64,000 nucleotides of DNA from Alistipes sp. (GCA_017536555.1 JAFXHE010000013.1:1-64000), one strand, 5' to 3'. Shown: positions 9,296 through 18,945, numbered from the stretch's first letter. Notes: a model not told the origin generated them from the letters alone. Numbers and translations: made by a program.

Positions 9296-10114
9296 TTAAT
9301 TCGACTCTGTTGTCTTGTTCTTGTCGATGAAGTTACGCGCATCGCGTGCCATTCGCTCAAGTTGCGGGCGATGCTTCGACTCGGGGTACTCGCTGATGTA
9401 TGAGTAGTAGTGGTCAAGCATCGAGATATATCTGTCAAGCTGCTTGCTCTCCACAGAGTTGGCTGCAAGTCTATAGGCCGATACTGTGGTGTAGTACATC
9501 ATCTCCTCGGTACGTGGCGAGTTGGGGTAGTTCTTCATTGCATTTTTGAAGGCTACGATAGCCGACTTGTAGCGACCTATCTTGTAGTAGGTGTAGGCGT
9601 TGAGGTAGCTCTTCTCCTGAAGTCGCTCGGTGAGATCCTTGAGCATATTGTTAAACTCGGGGAGGTTCTCCGACTCTGGGTAGCGCGACATAAACTCGGT
9701 GATTGCGATGATTGCCTGTGCCGTTACCGACTGGTCGTGCTCGGGTGATGGCGACATATAGTAGTAGCATAGTGCATACATACCCTCGGCATCCTCAATA
9801 AAGGGGCTACGACCAAACTTGCGGCGATACTCATCCAAAAGCATTGATGCCTCCTCCCAGCGGTGCTCCTTGAACTTGCAACGGGCATTATAGAACGAGA
9901 GTGAGTCCTCGCGCGGTGTACCCACGTATATATGTCGACACGCCTCAAAGAGCTGTGACGCCTTCTGCCACTTCTCTTGCTCGTACAGCATAAGACCCTG
10001 TTGATAGGCGTGCTGTGGGTCGCCCGACTTGATGGCCTTGTTTACAACGTCACACGATACTGTGATGGCGATTACGACTAAAGATATAACTATATATCCA
10101 AACTTACGCTTCAT
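9296..10114 (-). CDS. bamD: Outer membrane assembly lipoprotein BamD
   Basis: BamD is the essential lipoprotein of the BAM complex that inserts beta-barrel proteins into the outer membrane. A signal peptide and lipobox (TVSC, Cys at about residue 20) open the protein. Tetratricopeptide repeats fill the rest, for example the helices around AYQQGLMLYEQEKWQKASQ (37-55) and YKIGRYKSAIVAFKNAM (about 176-192). At 272 aa the length is normal. It leads the leftward rpoZ-coaBC-recN operon, with a -7 box at 10165-10172. The gene order and the TPR content together make the call firm. Confidence 0.92.
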   Translation of the reverse strand: MKRKFGYIVISLVVIAITVSCDVVNKAIKSGDPQHAYQQGLMLYEQEKWQKASQLFEACRHIYVGTPREDSLSFYNARCKFKEHRWEEASMLLDEYRRKFGRSPFIEDAEGMYALCYYYMSPSPEHDQSVTAQAIIAITEFMSRYPESENLPEFNNMLKDLTERLQEKSYLNAYTYYKIGRYKSAIVAFKNAMKNYPNSPRTEEMMYYTTVSAYRLAANSVESKQLDRYISMLDHYYSYISEYPESKHRPQLERMARDARNFIDKNKTTESN

Positions 10115-10164
10115 CTTTCAACAATTTCGCTTCGCTAAAGTGCATAGTATGCACAATAAGCGCA

Positions 10165-10172
10165 CAAAGTTA
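10165..10172 (-). promoter_or_regulatory. -7 box of the bamD operon
   Basis: On the minus strand the site reads TAACTTTG, an exact TAnnTTTG match, about 50 nt before the bamD ATG. Confidence 0.65.
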
Positions 10173-10301
10173 CACATAATTTTTGAAATAACGCACCTTC
10201 GACTGAAATATTATTGAAATTCAAACCTTAAAGTCTACGCGTAAAATTGTTTTGGTCGAAATAGGGTAGCCATACAGCATATAAATCTTTGTGAGTATAA
10301 T

Positions 10302-10333
10302 AAAAATGGCTGCCAACATATTGCTGGCAGCCA
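10302..10333 (-). terminator. Terminator of the gyrA-TPR unit
   Basis: TGGCTGCCA (10307-10315) pairs with TGGCAGCCA (10325-10333). The A run at 10302-10306 gives a U tract on the minus strand after the leftward TPR gene. Confidence 0.8.
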
Positions 10334-10354
10334 CACTTTAGCGACGACTTACGC

Positions 10355-11710
10355 TTATCGCAAGTTTACATACAACTCGTGATACTTGTTGTACTTATCC
10401 ATCATACCCTCCATATCGCGTAGACGGAAGCAGATACCGTTCAAGTACTCGATAGTAGCAACGTCTGTGGGGTTGTACTCGTGAGCCTTCTCCAACCAGG
10501 GAAGAGCCTCGGCATAGATAAGGTTGATGCGAGCGTTCTCCTTCTCGTAGTCCTCATAGCTGAGGTTTGCTGTGTTGTTGAGCTTCTCAATCTCGGTGTT
10601 AGCCTTCTCGATGATGAAGTATGCAGTGTAGAACACGGGCTCAAACTCGCCTGGGCGAAGCTCTGCGCACTTCTCGAATGACTTGATACACTCGTCGTAC
10701 TGCTTCAATGCGTTGTAAACGCGACCACGACCAAACCACAAATCGTAGTTGTTAGGATCGTTTGCCAATGAGCTCTCAATCATCTCTGTAAGCTCTGCGG
10801 GGTCACCTACACCCTCCTCGGCAGTGTAGAACTGCATAAGACCATCGAGGATAGTGACATTCTTGGGATAGAGCTTAATACCAGTGAGAAGAGCCTCCTT
10901 TGCCTTTGCGAGATACTCCTTGCGGTTCTTCTCCTTCTGACCGTAGTAGCAGTGGAACAAGTAGTAGTAGATGTTACCGTCGTTGTCGTTGAAACCTGCC
11001 TCAAGAGCCTCTGTAAAGAGCTTCTCGCCCTTCTCGAAAGCTGCCAAAGACTCCTCGCCCTGACAAGTTGATGCGTACATTGTCATCTGCATACCTGCGT
11101 TGAAGAGGTTGTCGGTGTTTGCCTTGATTGAGGGGACAACAGTCTGTGCGCGGTAAGCAAGCTCAAAGGTCTTTGCAGACTCAACGCTCTTGTTGATGTT
11201 GTAGAGAGCCTCTGCCTGCTCTGCGAGTGAGTTTGCGAGGTTCATAGCACCCGATGCAATCTTTGGCTCCTGCTTGGGATCCAACTCGTATGCCTTTGCG
11301 TATGAAGCGATAGCAGTATGGGGAAGGTTGTCGCCCAATGACTTGAGCTGCTCCCAGCCCTCAATCATATCGTTAACAACATATACCTTAATCCAGTTGT
11401 AGTGGCAAATCAATGCGGGCATACCTGCGAACTCGCCCTCAACAACCTCGTTAGGCTGACCTACGTTCATCATAAGAACCTGTGCGGGAACACCACGACC
11501 AAGATCCTTTGTGGGAAGTGCATAAGCATCAGCATAAGCCTTTGCGTGAGCAATCCACGTTGAAGCCTTTGTACCCTTCTTTGCATCAGCAATAGCTGCA
11601 TCAGCCTTCTCAAGCTTTGCTCGCTCCGAGCTCTCGTTGATCTTCTGTGCATTTGCTGCGGGAGCTGCAAGTACCAGCAATGCAGCAACCATCAATACTA
11701 ACTTTTTCAT
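10355..11710 (-). CDS. Periplasmic TPR-repeat protein downstream of gyrA
   Basis: It has a cleavable signal peptide (MKKLVLMVAALLVLAAPAA, cut after ANA near residue 21). The rest is made of helical pairs of tetratricopeptide type, clearest near the C-terminus (DPNNYDLWFGRGRVYNALKQ and the following LEKAHEYNPTDVATIEYLNG). No enzyme motif is visible, so it is probably a periplasmic scaffold or protein-binding factor. A TPR protein directly after gyrA is a recurrent order in Bacteroidales. It starts 60 nt after gyrA ends, and the hairpin at 10307-10333 ends the unit. Exact role unknown. Confidence 0.85.
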   Translation of the reverse strand: MKKLVLMVAALLVLAAPAANAQKINESSERAKLEKADAAIADAKKGTKASTWIAHAKAYADAYALPTKDLGRGVPAQVLMMNVGQPNEVVEGEFAGMPALICHYNWIKVYVVNDMIEGWEQLKSLGDNLPHTAIASYAKAYELDPKQEPKIASGAMNLANSLAEQAEALYNINKSVESAKTFELAYRAQTVVPSIKANTDNLFNAGMQMTMYASTCQGEESLAAFEKGEKLFTEALEAGFNDNDGNIYYYLFHCYYGQKEKNRKEYLAKAKEALLTGIKLYPKNVTILDGLMQFYTAEEGVGDPAELTEMIESSLANDPNNYDLWFGRGRVYNALKQYDECIKSFEKCAELRPGEFEPVFYTAYFIIEKANTEIEKLNNTANLSYEDYEKENARINLIYAEALPWLEKAHEYNPTDVATIEYLNGICFRLRDMEGMMDKYNKYHELYVNLR

Positions 11711-11770
11711 AATTTTAGTGTGTATTAGATTAATTATTCGTTCTTTTCGTTGTTTACTATCTTTATAACG

Positions 11771-14323
11771 CTACTCTTGCTTGTTTTCGTCTGTTGCAAC
11801 CGTAGTAACTTCTGTTTGAGCCTCTAATGTAGCCTCTACAGCCTCTGCTAACTCCTCCTCGGTGCGTGGTACAGCGGTTACCGATGCGATAGAGTCACCC
11901 TCGCGCAAGTTGATTACGCGCACACCCTGTGTAGCACGTCCCGACACGCTAATTTGGCTGACAAGAGTACGTATGGTAAGACCTGAACGGTTGATAATCA
12001 TAAGATCGTTGTCATCCGTAACAGCCTGTATAGATATCAGCTTACCAGTCTTTTCGGTAATGTTGATAGTCTTGACACCCTTACCACCACGGTTAGTTAT
12101 GCGGTACTCATCGAGGTCGGTACGCTTACCGTAGCCATTTTCAGAGAGAACGAGAACATCCTGCTTTGAGTCAGGCTCGATACATATCATACCTACAACC
12201 TCGTTGTCGTCATCTACGGAGATAGCTCTAACACCCGAGCTTACACGACCCATAGGACGTACTGTCGACTCGTTGAAGCGGATAGCCTTGCCCTCGCGAG
12301 CAGCAATCATAATCTCGGCATTGCCACTTGTGAGCTTAACCTCCAAGAGCTGGTCGCCCTCACGAATGACGATGGCGTTAACACCATTTGCGCGTGGACG
12401 TGAGTACTGCTCCAATGTAGTCTTCTTGACGATACCACGCTTGGTACACATCACGATATAGTTGTTCTCGACGAAATCTTTGTCGTTTAGATTCTTGACG
12501 TTGAGGTATGCACGTACCTTGTCGCCTGGGTCAATCTGTATGACGTTCTGTATTGCGCGACCCTTCGATGAGCGTGTACCCTCGGGAATCTGGTATACCT
12601 TGAGCCAGTAGCAACGACCATTCTCCGTGAAGAACATCATAGTATTGTGCATCGACGCCACGTAGATATGCTCGATGAAATCCTCGTCGCGTGTTGCGCT
12701 ACCCTTGGCACCTACGCCGCCACGGTTCTGTGTGCGGTACTCTGCCAGCGGTGTACGCTTGATGTAGCCCATATGAGAGATGGTGATAACCATATCATCA
12801 TCTGCATAGAAGTCTTCGGGATTAAACTCCTCTGATGAGTAGATAATCTCTGAACGACGCTCATCGCCATACTTCTCCTTAATCTCAAGGAGCTCGTCCT
12901 TGATGATCTGCATCTGCATATCGACATTTGCCAATACTGCATTTAGGTAGTCGATGGTCTTGACTAACTCATCGTGCTCATTCATAAGCTGCTCGCGCTG
13001 CAAGCCTGTGAGCTGACGCAGGCGCATCTCAAGGATGGCTGCTGTCTGCAACTCCGACAGACCGAAACGCTCCTGAAGACGTGTTCGTGCCTCGTCGCCA
13101 GTCTTTGATGAACGGATGATATGCACCACCTCGTCAATGTTGTCCTGCGCTATGAGCAAGCCGTTTACGATGTGTAGACGCTCCTCTGCCTTCTGCAAAT
13201 CGAAGCGCGAGCGACGTACTACAACGTCGTGACGGTGATCTACGAAGTGGTGGATGAGATCCTTTAGGTTGAGCAGCTGCGGACGGCCATTCACAAGTGC
13301 GATGTTGTTCACAGCAAATGACGACTGCAAGGGGGTGTTCTTGTAGAGGGTGTTGAGCACAACGCTTGCTACAGCATCCTGCTTGAGGATGATGACAATG
13401 CGCATACCCTGGCGGTCCGACTCATCGTTGATGTATGAGATGCCGTCAATCTTCTTCTCGTTGATAAGGTCGGCAATCTTCTTGATCATCTCCGCCTTAT
13501 TTACCATATATGGAATCTCGCTAATTACGATGCACTCACGACCCGATGCTGTATGCTCAATCTCGGTCTTGGCGCGCATAACAACACGACCACGACCTGT
13601 AAGCAACGCCTCCTTGACACCCTCATAGCCGTAGATGATACCACCTGTGGGGAAGTCGGGGCCCTTAACATAGTCGAGTAGCTCCTCGCACTCGCACTCG
13701 GGGTTGTCGATATATGCGCAGCAGGCATCTACCACCTCCGATAGGTTGTGCGGAGCCATATTTGTAGCCATGCCCACAGCGATACCGCTTGCACCGTTTA
13801 CAAGCAGCAAAGGAATCTTTGTGGGAAGCACTGTCGGCTCTTTGATGGTGTCATCAAAGTTGAGCGTCCAGTCGATAGTCTCCTTGTCGATATCTGCCAT
13901 CACCTCGTCGGTAATCTTCTGCATACGTGCCTCGGTATAACGCATTGCCGCAGGTGAGTCACCATCCATTGAGCCGAAGTTACCCTGACCCTCGACGAGA
14001 GGGTAGCGCATCGACCAGTCCTGTGCCATACGTACCATAGCCTCATATACCGGGCTATCGCCGTGCGGGTGGAACTTACCGAGTACATCACCGACAATAC
14101 GCGCACTCTTACGTGTGGGCTTGTCAGAGTATAGGTTAAGTTCGGCTGACATATCATACAATATTCGACGGTGCACGGGCTTCAAGCCATCGCGCACATC
14201 GGGCAGCGCGCGCGACACAATCACCGACATTGAGTAGTCGATGTATGCCGACTTCATCTGTTCTTCGAGGTTTACTTGGACGATGCGTCCCGTCAAACCT
14301 GTGTTGTTCTGCTCTTCAGTCAT
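11771..14323 (-). CDS. gyrA: DNA gyrase subunit A
   Basis: GyrA cuts and rejoins DNA during negative supercoiling. From the chosen start ([13 protein letters not shown] at 14323, 850 aa) the catalytic tyrosine is Y129 in MRYTEARM. The quinolone pocket ([17 protein letters not shown]) has Ser90 and Glu94, aligning with E. coli Ser83 and Asp87. The C-terminal half is the DNA-wrapping beta-propeller, with repeated motifs such as RGGKGVK, and the tail is acidic. A longer frame opens at 14419, but its extra 32 residues have no gyrase character and I treat them as leader. gyrB is not in the window. Confidence 0.97.
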   Translation of the reverse strand: MTEEQNNTGLTGRIVQVNLEEQMKSAYIDYSMSVIVSRALPDVRDGLKPVHRRILYDMSAELNLYSDKPTRKSARIVGDVLGKFHPHGDSPVYEAMVRMAQDWSMRYPLVEGQGNFGSMDGDSPAAMRYTEARMQKITDEVMADIDKETIDWTLNFDDTIKEPTVLPTKIPLLLVNGASGIAVGMATNMAPHNLSEVVDACCAYIDNPECECEELLDYVKGPDFPTGGIIYGYEGVKEALLTGRGRVVMRAKTEIEHTASGRECIVISEIPYMVNKAEMIKKIADLINEKKIDGISYINDESDRQGMRIVIILKQDAVASVVLNTLYKNTPLQSSFAVNNIALVNGRPQLLNLKDLIHHFVDHRHDVVVRRSRFDLQKAEERLHIVNGLLIAQDNIDEVVHIIRSSKTGDEARTRLQERFGLSELQTAAILEMRLRQLTGLQREQLMNEHDELVKTIDYLNAVLANVDMQMQIIKDELLEIKEKYGDERRSEIIYSSEEFNPEDFYADDDMVITISHMGYIKRTPLAEYRTQNRGGVGAKGSATRDEDFIEHIYVASMHNTMMFFTENGRCYWLKVYQIPEGTRSSKGRAIQNVIQIDPGDKVRAYLNVKNLNDKDFVENNYIVMCTKRGIVKKTTLEQYSRPRANGVNAIVIREGDQLLEVKLTSGNAEIMIAAREGKAIRFNESTVRPMGRVSSGVRAISVDDDNEVVGMICIEPDSKQDVLVLSENGYGKRTDLDEYRITNRGGKGVKTINITEKTGKLISIQAVTDDNDLMIINRSGLTIRTLVSQISVSGRATQGVRVINLREGDSIASVTAVPRTEEELAEAVEATLEAQTEVTTVATDENKQE

Positions 14324-14444
14324 TTTATTGTTTAGTTTGTATTGCTCATTTTTCGGAGTGCCGAGCCACTTCGCGCAAGTGTCGTTGTAACAGCGAAACG
14401 TTGAGAGCACTCTTTGCACCTATATATATAAATATATAGACCCG

Positions 14445-14452
14445 CAAATTTA
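14445..14452 (-). promoter_or_regulatory. -7 box of gyrA
   Basis: TAAATTTG on the minus strand fits the consensus. It implies an unusually long leader of about 115 nt, which contains an AU-rich run (14421-14439) and an in-frame upstream ATG at 14419. Confidence 0.6.
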
Positions 14453-14591
14453 CGCCATATTTTCGATTTAAGCAACTTTTACTCGATAAAAGTGATGCGT
14501 GTGACGGTCTATTTTCTCGAAAAATGCCATATTTGCCCGTTTTCGTGCGATTTAAGCGCATTTAGCTTGCTGCTCGGTATGGGTACGGACG

Positions 14592-14627
14592 AAAAAAGAC
14601 CGTGCGGCACTTACTACCACACGGTCT
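14592..14627 (-). terminator. Terminator of deoD
   Basis: AGACCGTG (14597-14604) pairs with CACGGTCT (14620-14627). The A run at 14592-14597 gives a U tract on the minus strand. Confidence 0.75.
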
Positions 14628-14676
14628 ATGCTTAAAGTATCGTCCACACAGGGTCGATAGAGTCTTGTCTGATGTG

Positions 14677-15390
14677 TTAGATGATGTCGAAAGCAATCTT
14701 CATCATATTGGTAAACGATGTCTGACGCTCCTCTGCCGAGCAGGCTGTGCCGTGTACCAATGAGTCGGAGATTGTGCAGATGCAGAGTGCCTTCTTGCCT
14801 GCGCGTGCAGCATTCATATATAGTGCCGTAGCCTCCATCTCTACTGCGAGTACGCCCATCTTCTGCCACTTCTTCCACTCCTCGGGGTTGTCGCCATAGA
14901 ACACATCGCTGGCGAGGATGTTACCCGCCTTATAGCCTATGCCAAGCTCCTCGGCTTTGGCGGCTGCGCGGCGCAACAGGTCGAAGTCGGCGATAGGGGC
15001 AAATGTGCCTGGTAGGTCAAACTGACGTGCATAGTTAGAGTCGGTGCACGAGCCCATACCAAACACCACGTCACCGAGGTTCAGCGAGGGATCGTATGCG
15101 CCTGCCGAGCCGCAGCGAATGATTGTCTCCACGTTGTAGAAGTTGAACAACTCGTAGGTGTAGATGCCGATTGATGGGATACCCATACCGTGTCCCTGCA
15201 CCGATACACGCTTACCCTTGTATGTGCCTGTATATCCGAGCATACCGCGTACGCTGTTGTACTGTACGGGGTTCTCAAGGAAGTTCTCTGCCATAAACTT
15301 GGCGCGCAAGGGGTCGCCCGCCATAATTACCTTGTCGGCTATCTCGCCCAACTGTGCCCCGATGTGAGGCGTAGGAGTCTTACCTGCCAT
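14677..15390 (-). CDS. deoD: Purine nucleoside phosphorylase, DeoD type
   Basis: It splits purine (deoxy)nucleosides with phosphate into base and (deoxy)ribose 1-phosphate in purine salvage. The hexameric bacterial class is recognisable by [25 protein letters not shown] at the start, [14 protein letters not shown] near 85-98, VEMEATALY near 175-183 and the catalytic-region TISDS near 197. I use ATG at 15390 ([11 protein letters not shown], 237 aa), the usual family start. A frame opening at 15438 would add 16 residues without similarity. A terminator follows at 14592-14627, so it is likely a single-gene unit. Confidence 0.94.
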   Translation of the reverse strand: MAGKTPTPHIGAQLGEIADKVIMAGDPLRAKFMAENFLENPVQYNSVRGMLGYTGTYKGKRVSVQGHGMGIPSIGIYTYELFNFYNVETIIRCGSAGAYDPSLNLGDVVFGMGSCTDSNYARQFDLPGTFAPIADFDLLRRAAAKAEELGIGYKAGNILASDVFYGDNPEEWKKWQKMGVLAVEMEATALYMNAARAGKKALCICTISDSLVHGTACSAEERQTSFTNMMKIAFDII

Positions 15391-15451
15391 AGCTATAATA
15401 GTTTTATTAATTAGTTGTCTAAAGTGTGGTCGTGTCATAATGACGACTGTA

Positions 15452-15459
15452 CAAATTTA
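15452..15459 (-). promoter_or_regulatory. -7 box of deoD
   Basis: TAAATTTG on the minus strand, about 60 nt before the chosen ATG. Confidence 0.6.
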
Positions 15460-15555
15460 CAAATAAACCACGAATAAACAAGTCGTAACCATAAAAAAAA
15501 TGGCGTTGCTCTAAAAAAAAGCGTTGTGCGATTTTGTGGTTTTGAGTAAAATGTG

Positions 15556-15563
15556 TATCTTCG
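15556..15563 (+). promoter_or_regulatory. Probable -7 box of the cysteine desulfidase gene
   Basis: TATCTTCG differs from TAnnTTTG at one base and lies 58 nt before the ATG. Confidence 0.45.
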
Positions 15564-15621
15564 TATGATTATTCTTGTGTGAATAATCAATAGTTACAAC
15601 GAAAACTAAAAACTACTATAT

Positions 15622-16929
15622 ATGGACTGTAAGTTTACACAGCAGGAGCGTAAAGATATTATCGCCCTGATGAACCGTGAGATTGTGCCTGCCATAGGTT
15701 GTACCGAGCCTATCGCTGTGGCATTGTGTGTGGCAAAGGCTACAGAGACCCTGGGTTGTCGTCCCGAGCGTATCGAGGCGCGCTTGAGTGCCAACATCCT
15801 GAAGAATGCTATGGGTGTGGGTATCCCTGGTACAGGTATGACAGGTCTGCCTATCGCTATGGCGTTGGGTGCTATCGTTGGTCGCTCGGAGTATGGTCTT
15901 GAGGTGCTCAAGGATGCCGACGCGGCTGCCGTTGAGGAGGGTAAGCGTATGATTGATGAGAAGCGTATCGCCGTAGACCTCAAGTATAACATCAGTGAGA
16001 AGCTATACATAGAGATTGAGGTCTTTGCGGGTGGTGCCAATGCCATCGCTATAATCTCTGGAGGACATACCCACTTTATCCACGTGTCGCGCTGCGGCGA
16101 GGTTATCTTCAGTGCCGAGAATGGTGCTACAGAGAGTGCTGCTACGGCTACCGAGGTGCGTGAGCCCGAGTTGACACTGCGCAAGGTGTGGGACTTTGCT
16201 ACGACAGCTCCACTCGACGAGCTGCGCTTTATCCTTGAGGCACGTCGCCTAAATATGGCTGCGGCACACTCTTCACTTGCTGGCGACTATGGTCACGCTA
16301 TTGGCAAGCTGTTCCGTGCCGAGTCGGAGCGCAACATTATGGGTGATACTCTCCACTGCCAGATTGTGGGTATGACAACTGCTGCGTGTGATGCCCGTAT
16401 GGCGGGTGCTATGATTCCCGTTATGAGTAATTCGGGTAGTGGTAATCAGGGACTCACCTCCACTGTTCCTGTGGTGGTATATGCCGAGCAGACTGGTGCT
16501 AACGAGGAGCAGATTATACGTGCCCTTATCTTGAGCAACCTCACTGTGATATATATCAAGCAGAGCCTGGGTCGTCTGTCGGCTCTTTGTGGCTGTGTTG
16601 TTGCTGCAACAGGCTCTTGCTGCGGTATAACCTACCTTATGAATGGCACCTACGACGAGTGTGCTGCGGCTGTTAAGAATATGATTGCCAACCTTACAGG
16701 TATGATTTGTGATGGCGCGAAGCCATCGTGTGCGCTGAAGTGTGCATCGGGTGTCTCTATGGCTGTGTTGTCGGCACTTATGGCGAAGAATGGTCGCTGT
16801 GTAAAGTCGGTTGAGGGTATCATCGACGACGACGTGGACAAGTCTATACGCAACCTTACAGATATTGGTCGTGATGCTATGGTGCATACCGACGCGATGA
16901 TTTTGCGTATTATGACCTCGAAGTGCTAA
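15622..16929 (+). CDS. L-cysteine desulfidase family protein (UPF0597, CyuA/YhaM-like)
   Basis: Members of this family break L-cysteine into pyruvate, sulfide and ammonia, using an oxygen-sensitive Fe-S cluster and a fold like the serine dehydratase alpha domain. Family marks are IGCTEPIAVAL near residues 30-40, MPVMSNSGSGNQG (here IPVMSNSGSGNQG) near 268-280, and the Cys-rich GSCCGITYLMNG near 332-343. The length (435 aa) is normal. The gene stands alone between divergent deoD and a tRNA on the other strand. Substrate assignment rests on family knowledge; activity on related amino acids is possible. Confidence 0.88.
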   Translation: MDCKFTQQERKDIIALMNREIVPAIGCTEPIAVALCVAKATETLGCRPERIEARLSANILKNAMGVGIPGTGMTGLPIAMALGAIVGRSEYGLEVLKDADAAAVEEGKRMIDEKRIAVDLKYNISEKLYIEIEVFAGGANAIAIISGGHTHFIHVSRCGEVIFSAENGATESAATATEVREPELTLRKVWDFATTAPLDELRFILEARRLNMAAAHSSLAGDYGHAIGKLFRAESERNIMGDTLHCQIVGMTTAACDARMAGAMIPVMSNSGSGNQGLTSTVPVVVYAEQTGANEEQIIRALILSNLTVIYIKQSLGRLSALCGCVVAATGSCCGITYLMNGTYDECAAAVKNMIANLTGMICDGAKPSCALKCASGVSMAVLSALMAKNGRCVKSVEGIIDDDVDKSIRNLTDIGRDAMVHTDAMILRIMTSKC

Positions 16930-16968
16930 TCGGCATATTGCCCTTACGCACCTCGATACAAGGTTATC

Positions 16969-16997
16969 AGCCCGAGCGGAGAGCATCTGTTCGGGCT
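16969..16997 (+). terminator. Probable terminator after the desulfidase gene
   Basis: AGCCCGA (16969-16975) pairs with TCGGGCT (16991-16997). The tail ATCTTAT is only weakly U-rich. Confidence 0.5.
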
Positions 16998-17032
16998 ATC
17001 TTATGCGCTGTTACAACATTACCCATCACAAC

Positions 17033-17063
17033 AAAAAAGCCCGTCAAGGGTAAATCTTGACGG
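17033..17063 (-). terminator. Terminator of tRNA-Gln
   Basis: CCGTCAAG (17041-17048) pairs with CTTGACGG (17056-17063). The A run at 17033-17038 gives a U tract on the minus strand, just past the tRNA 3' end. Confidence 0.75.
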
Positions 17064-17071
17064 ACTCTCTA

Positions 17072-17145
17072 TGGTTGAGCTACCGAGATTCGAACTCAGA
17101 ATAACAGAACCAAAATCTGCTGTGTTACCATTACACCATAGCTCA
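17072..17145 (-). tRNA. tRNA-Gln (anticodon UUG)
   Basis: On the minus strand the acceptor stem is TGAGCTA paired with TAGCTCA, followed by discriminator A and an encoded CCA (17072-17074). The anticodon loop TTTTGGT between CAGA and TCTG gives UUG. The weak U1-A72 first pair is typical of bacterial tRNA-Gln. The T arm carries GTTCGAATC. A -7 box lies at 17167-17174 and a terminator follows, so it is a single-tRNA transcript. Confidence 0.95.
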
Positions 17146-17166
17146 ATCGCTGCTCGTAAGCGAGCG

Positions 17167-17174
17167 CAAAGATA
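17167..17174 (-). promoter_or_regulatory. -7 box of tRNA-Gln
   Basis: TATCTTTG on the minus strand, 21 nt before the mature tRNA 5' end. Confidence 0.65.
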
Positions 17175-17250
17175 GTGTAAAGTTTTTAATTATCAAAATT
17201 TTGTCCTGCGTAAAACATCGTAAAATGTTGTGCAGAGCCTGCAATAGTGG

Positions 17251-18153
17251 CTAATGCGACGCTCTGTCCATATTTAGCTTTTTGAATTGGTTGGGTGTGC
17301 AGCCCTCGATGCGCTTGAAGATGCGTGTCAGGTGGTGCGGGTATTTGAAGCCGAGGCGGTAGGCTATCTCGCTAATATTTAGCTTGTTGGTAACCATAAG
17401 TATCTTCGCCTCGTTGATGATGCGTCGCTGTATATACTCTTGTGCCGATATGCCGGTGTGTCGTTTTATCAGGTCGCCAAAGTAGTTTGCCGTAAGGTTG
17501 AAGTTCTTGGCGCACCACGCAACAGTAGGCAGTGAGCCACCCTTGGTGGCAATGGTGTGTAGCTGTGTGTTGAGTAGTCTGTCGAGACGTGCAATGACAC
17601 CGCGCGAAGAGCTGATGCTGTTAAACTGTCTGTCGTAGTAGCGTTGACACAGGCACAACAGTACGGCTATACCCGATATGATGATATTGTTTGTGTGCTT
17701 GTCGATAGGCTGTCGCGTCTCGGTGTAGATGCTTTTCATACAGTTTACAACCATATCGCGCTCATCTTTAGTGAGGTATATCACGGCGTGTGGCGTGTGG
17801 TTGAAGAAGGAGAACTCCGACATATTGTTCATCAGCATCGTATTCTTCATAAGGTCGGGATGAAACAGTAACAACCACCCTTTGGGGTTATCCGTCTTAC
17901 CATAGCTGTACTTGCCGTTGGTGTTGGGCGCGATGAAGTGCATCGAGGCGAATATCTCGTTTATGCCAGAGTCGGTTATGATGTTACGGTCGCAGTTACA
18001 CGCTATGCCATATACGCTGAAGTGTTTGGCTGTGTGCTGTATGGTGTCAATGTCATTAAGGTCAATGACGCTAACAAGTGGGTGATAGCTCTCTACGTGC
18101 AGGTAGTCGTTGCACCTATGTATGGTATCGAGATTTGTGATGTGACCGTTCAT
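17251..18153 (-). CDS. AraC-family transcriptional regulator
   Basis: The last 100 or so residues form the AraC double helix-turn-helix. The first helix pair lies around VAWCAKNFNLTANYFGDLIKR (about 205-225). The second contains ISEIAYRLGFKYPHHLTRIFKR and ends with GCTPNQFKKL, the usual family end. The N-terminal 190 residues are a cupin-like sensor region with no recognisable ligand motif. At 300 aa the length is normal. No target gene is evident next door: the small RNA candidate (18280-18473) lies divergently upstream of it and could be one. The ligand is unknown. Confidence 0.88.
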   Translation of the reverse strand: MNGHITNLDTIHRCNDYLHVESYHPLVSVIDLNDIDTIQHTAKHFSVYGIACNCDRNIITDSGINEIFASMHFIAPNTNGKYSYGKTDNPKGWLLLFHPDLMKNTMLMNNMSEFSFFNHTPHAVIYLTKDERDMVVNCMKSIYTETRQPIDKHTNNIIISGIAVLLCLCQRYYDRQFNSISSSRGVIARLDRLLNTQLHTIATKGGSLPTVAWCAKNFNLTANYFGDLIKRHTGISAQEYIQRRIINEAKILMVTNKLNISEIAYRLGFKYPHHLTRIFKRIEGCTPNQFKKLNMDRASH

Positions 18154-18267
18154 ATCTCCCTATCTATTAGCAATTATTAATTATATGAGCCTTACTGCTT
18201 ATGTGAAATCAGTAATATTGGTATAAATATCAGTTACGCGTCTATTTCGCATAACTCATATTCACAC

Positions 18268-18275
18268 TACTTTTG
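18268..18275 (+). promoter_or_regulatory. -7 box driving the structured RNA candidate
   Basis: TACTTTTG matches TAnnTTTG exactly on the plus strand. No plus-strand ORF follows before 19063, but a T-run terminator does at 18467-18473. Confidence 0.6.
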
Positions 18276-18279
18276 CGCC

Positions 18280-18473
18280 TGTATTGAGTGTTACTTAATA
18301 GCAAGTCTCTACAGGCTGGAGTACAGGTTATTGCCAATATTGGGTTAATGAAGCTTTCATTTGGGTATTTGATTGGTGATATATCTGGGGGGGACTCCAG
18401 CCTCTTTTATTGTCTACCCAAGTAGCCCTTTGTTGATTGGAGCGACCTTACCTGCGGGGGTGGGTCTTTTTTT
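18280..18473 (+). ncRNA. Structured small RNA candidate, possibly 6S-like
   Basis: About 195 nt lie between a -7 box and a terminator-like end (GACC/GGTC and ACC/GGT stems, then seven T at 18467-18473). By hand it folds into one long rod. TTACTT with AAGTAG and AATAG with TTATT form the outer stem. AGGCTGGAGT (18313-18322) pairs with ACTCCAGCCT (18394-18403). Inside, ATTGCCAAT (18330-18338) pairs with ATTGGTGAT (18372-18380), and AATGAA with TTCATT closes a 3-nt tip at 18353-18355. Size and rod shape with internal bubbles resemble 6S RNA, which sequesters RNA polymerase. The identity is an inference; start and end are approximate. Confidence 0.5.
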
Positions 18474-18475
18474 AA

Positions 18476-18512
18476 TGTATCGTGCTACGTGGGCTATCGG
18501 TAGCACGATACA
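18476..18512 (-). terminator. Strong hairpin after the thioesterase gene
   Basis: TGTATCGTGCTAC (18476-18488) pairs perfectly with GTAGCACGATACA (18500-18512), 13 bp. It lies just past the leftward thioesterase gene. On the minus strand it is followed by A-rich rather than U-rich sequence, so its terminator role is uncertain. Confidence 0.5.
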
Positions 18513-18524
18513 CGGTTTTCAGTG

Positions 18525-18896
18525 TTATAATTTTGCAAGAAACTTCTCGCGGTTGACCACAAAACGCACGTGGTCGCCCTCGCCAATGAGCGTTTCGCCA
18601 TCGTATGCGCGCACTTTGAATGTGAGCTTACGTCCCTCGATGGCTGTTAGCTCTGCCTCGGCAAGCACGTGTGCGCCGACCTTTGAGGGCTTGAGGTGTG
18701 TTGTCGAAATCATTGAACCCACGGTGGTCTCCGAAGGCTCTATCTTGGTGGCTACGGCGAGCATTGCAGCATTCTCCATAAGTGCCACCATAGCAGGTGT
18801 AGCAAGCACAGCCATATCGCCCGAGCCGATGAACTCGGCGGTGTTGCCCTCGCTGACCTTCATTATAGTCTGGTGTTTCAGTCCTACTTCAAGCAT
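18525..18896 (-). CDS. Hotdog-fold thioesterase-like protein (FlK family)
   Basis: The 123-aa protein fits the small hotdog thioesterases related to fluoroacetyl-CoA thioesterase. It has GSGDMAVLATPAMVALMENAA near residues 24-44, where the long central helix packs, and TTHLKPSKVGAHV near 66-78. No signal peptide or membrane segment is seen, so it is cytosolic, probably cleaving or binding a short acyl-CoA. The substrate cannot be read from sequence. It is a single gene with a -7 box at 18938-18945 and a strong hairpin behind it. Fluoroacetate itself is an unlikely substrate in this setting. Confidence 0.82.
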   Translation of the reverse strand: MLEVGLKHQTIMKVSEGNTAEFIGSGDMAVLATPAMVALMENAAMLAVATKIEPSETTVGSMISTTHLKPSKVGAHVLAEAELTAIEGRKLTFKVRAYDGETLIGEGDHVRFVVNREKFLAKL

Positions 18897-18937
18897 ATCT
18901 GAATAAGGTTTGGTCTGTTGTTAAACATTGTCTTTGG

Positions 18938-18945
18938 CAAATATA
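18938..18945 (-). promoter_or_regulatory. -7 box of the thioesterase gene
   Basis: TATATTTG on the minus strand, about 42 nt before the ATG. Confidence 0.6.

Noticed and set aside
16273..16986. Minus-strand open frame of 237 codons opposite the cysteine desulfidase gene
   Set aside because: Arg/His/Thr-rich antisense composition, no domain, no promoter.
17072..17145. tRNA-Gln as an integration site with an attached island
   Set aside because: No repeat of its 3' end and no integrase were found nearby; the neighbouring genes look ordinary.
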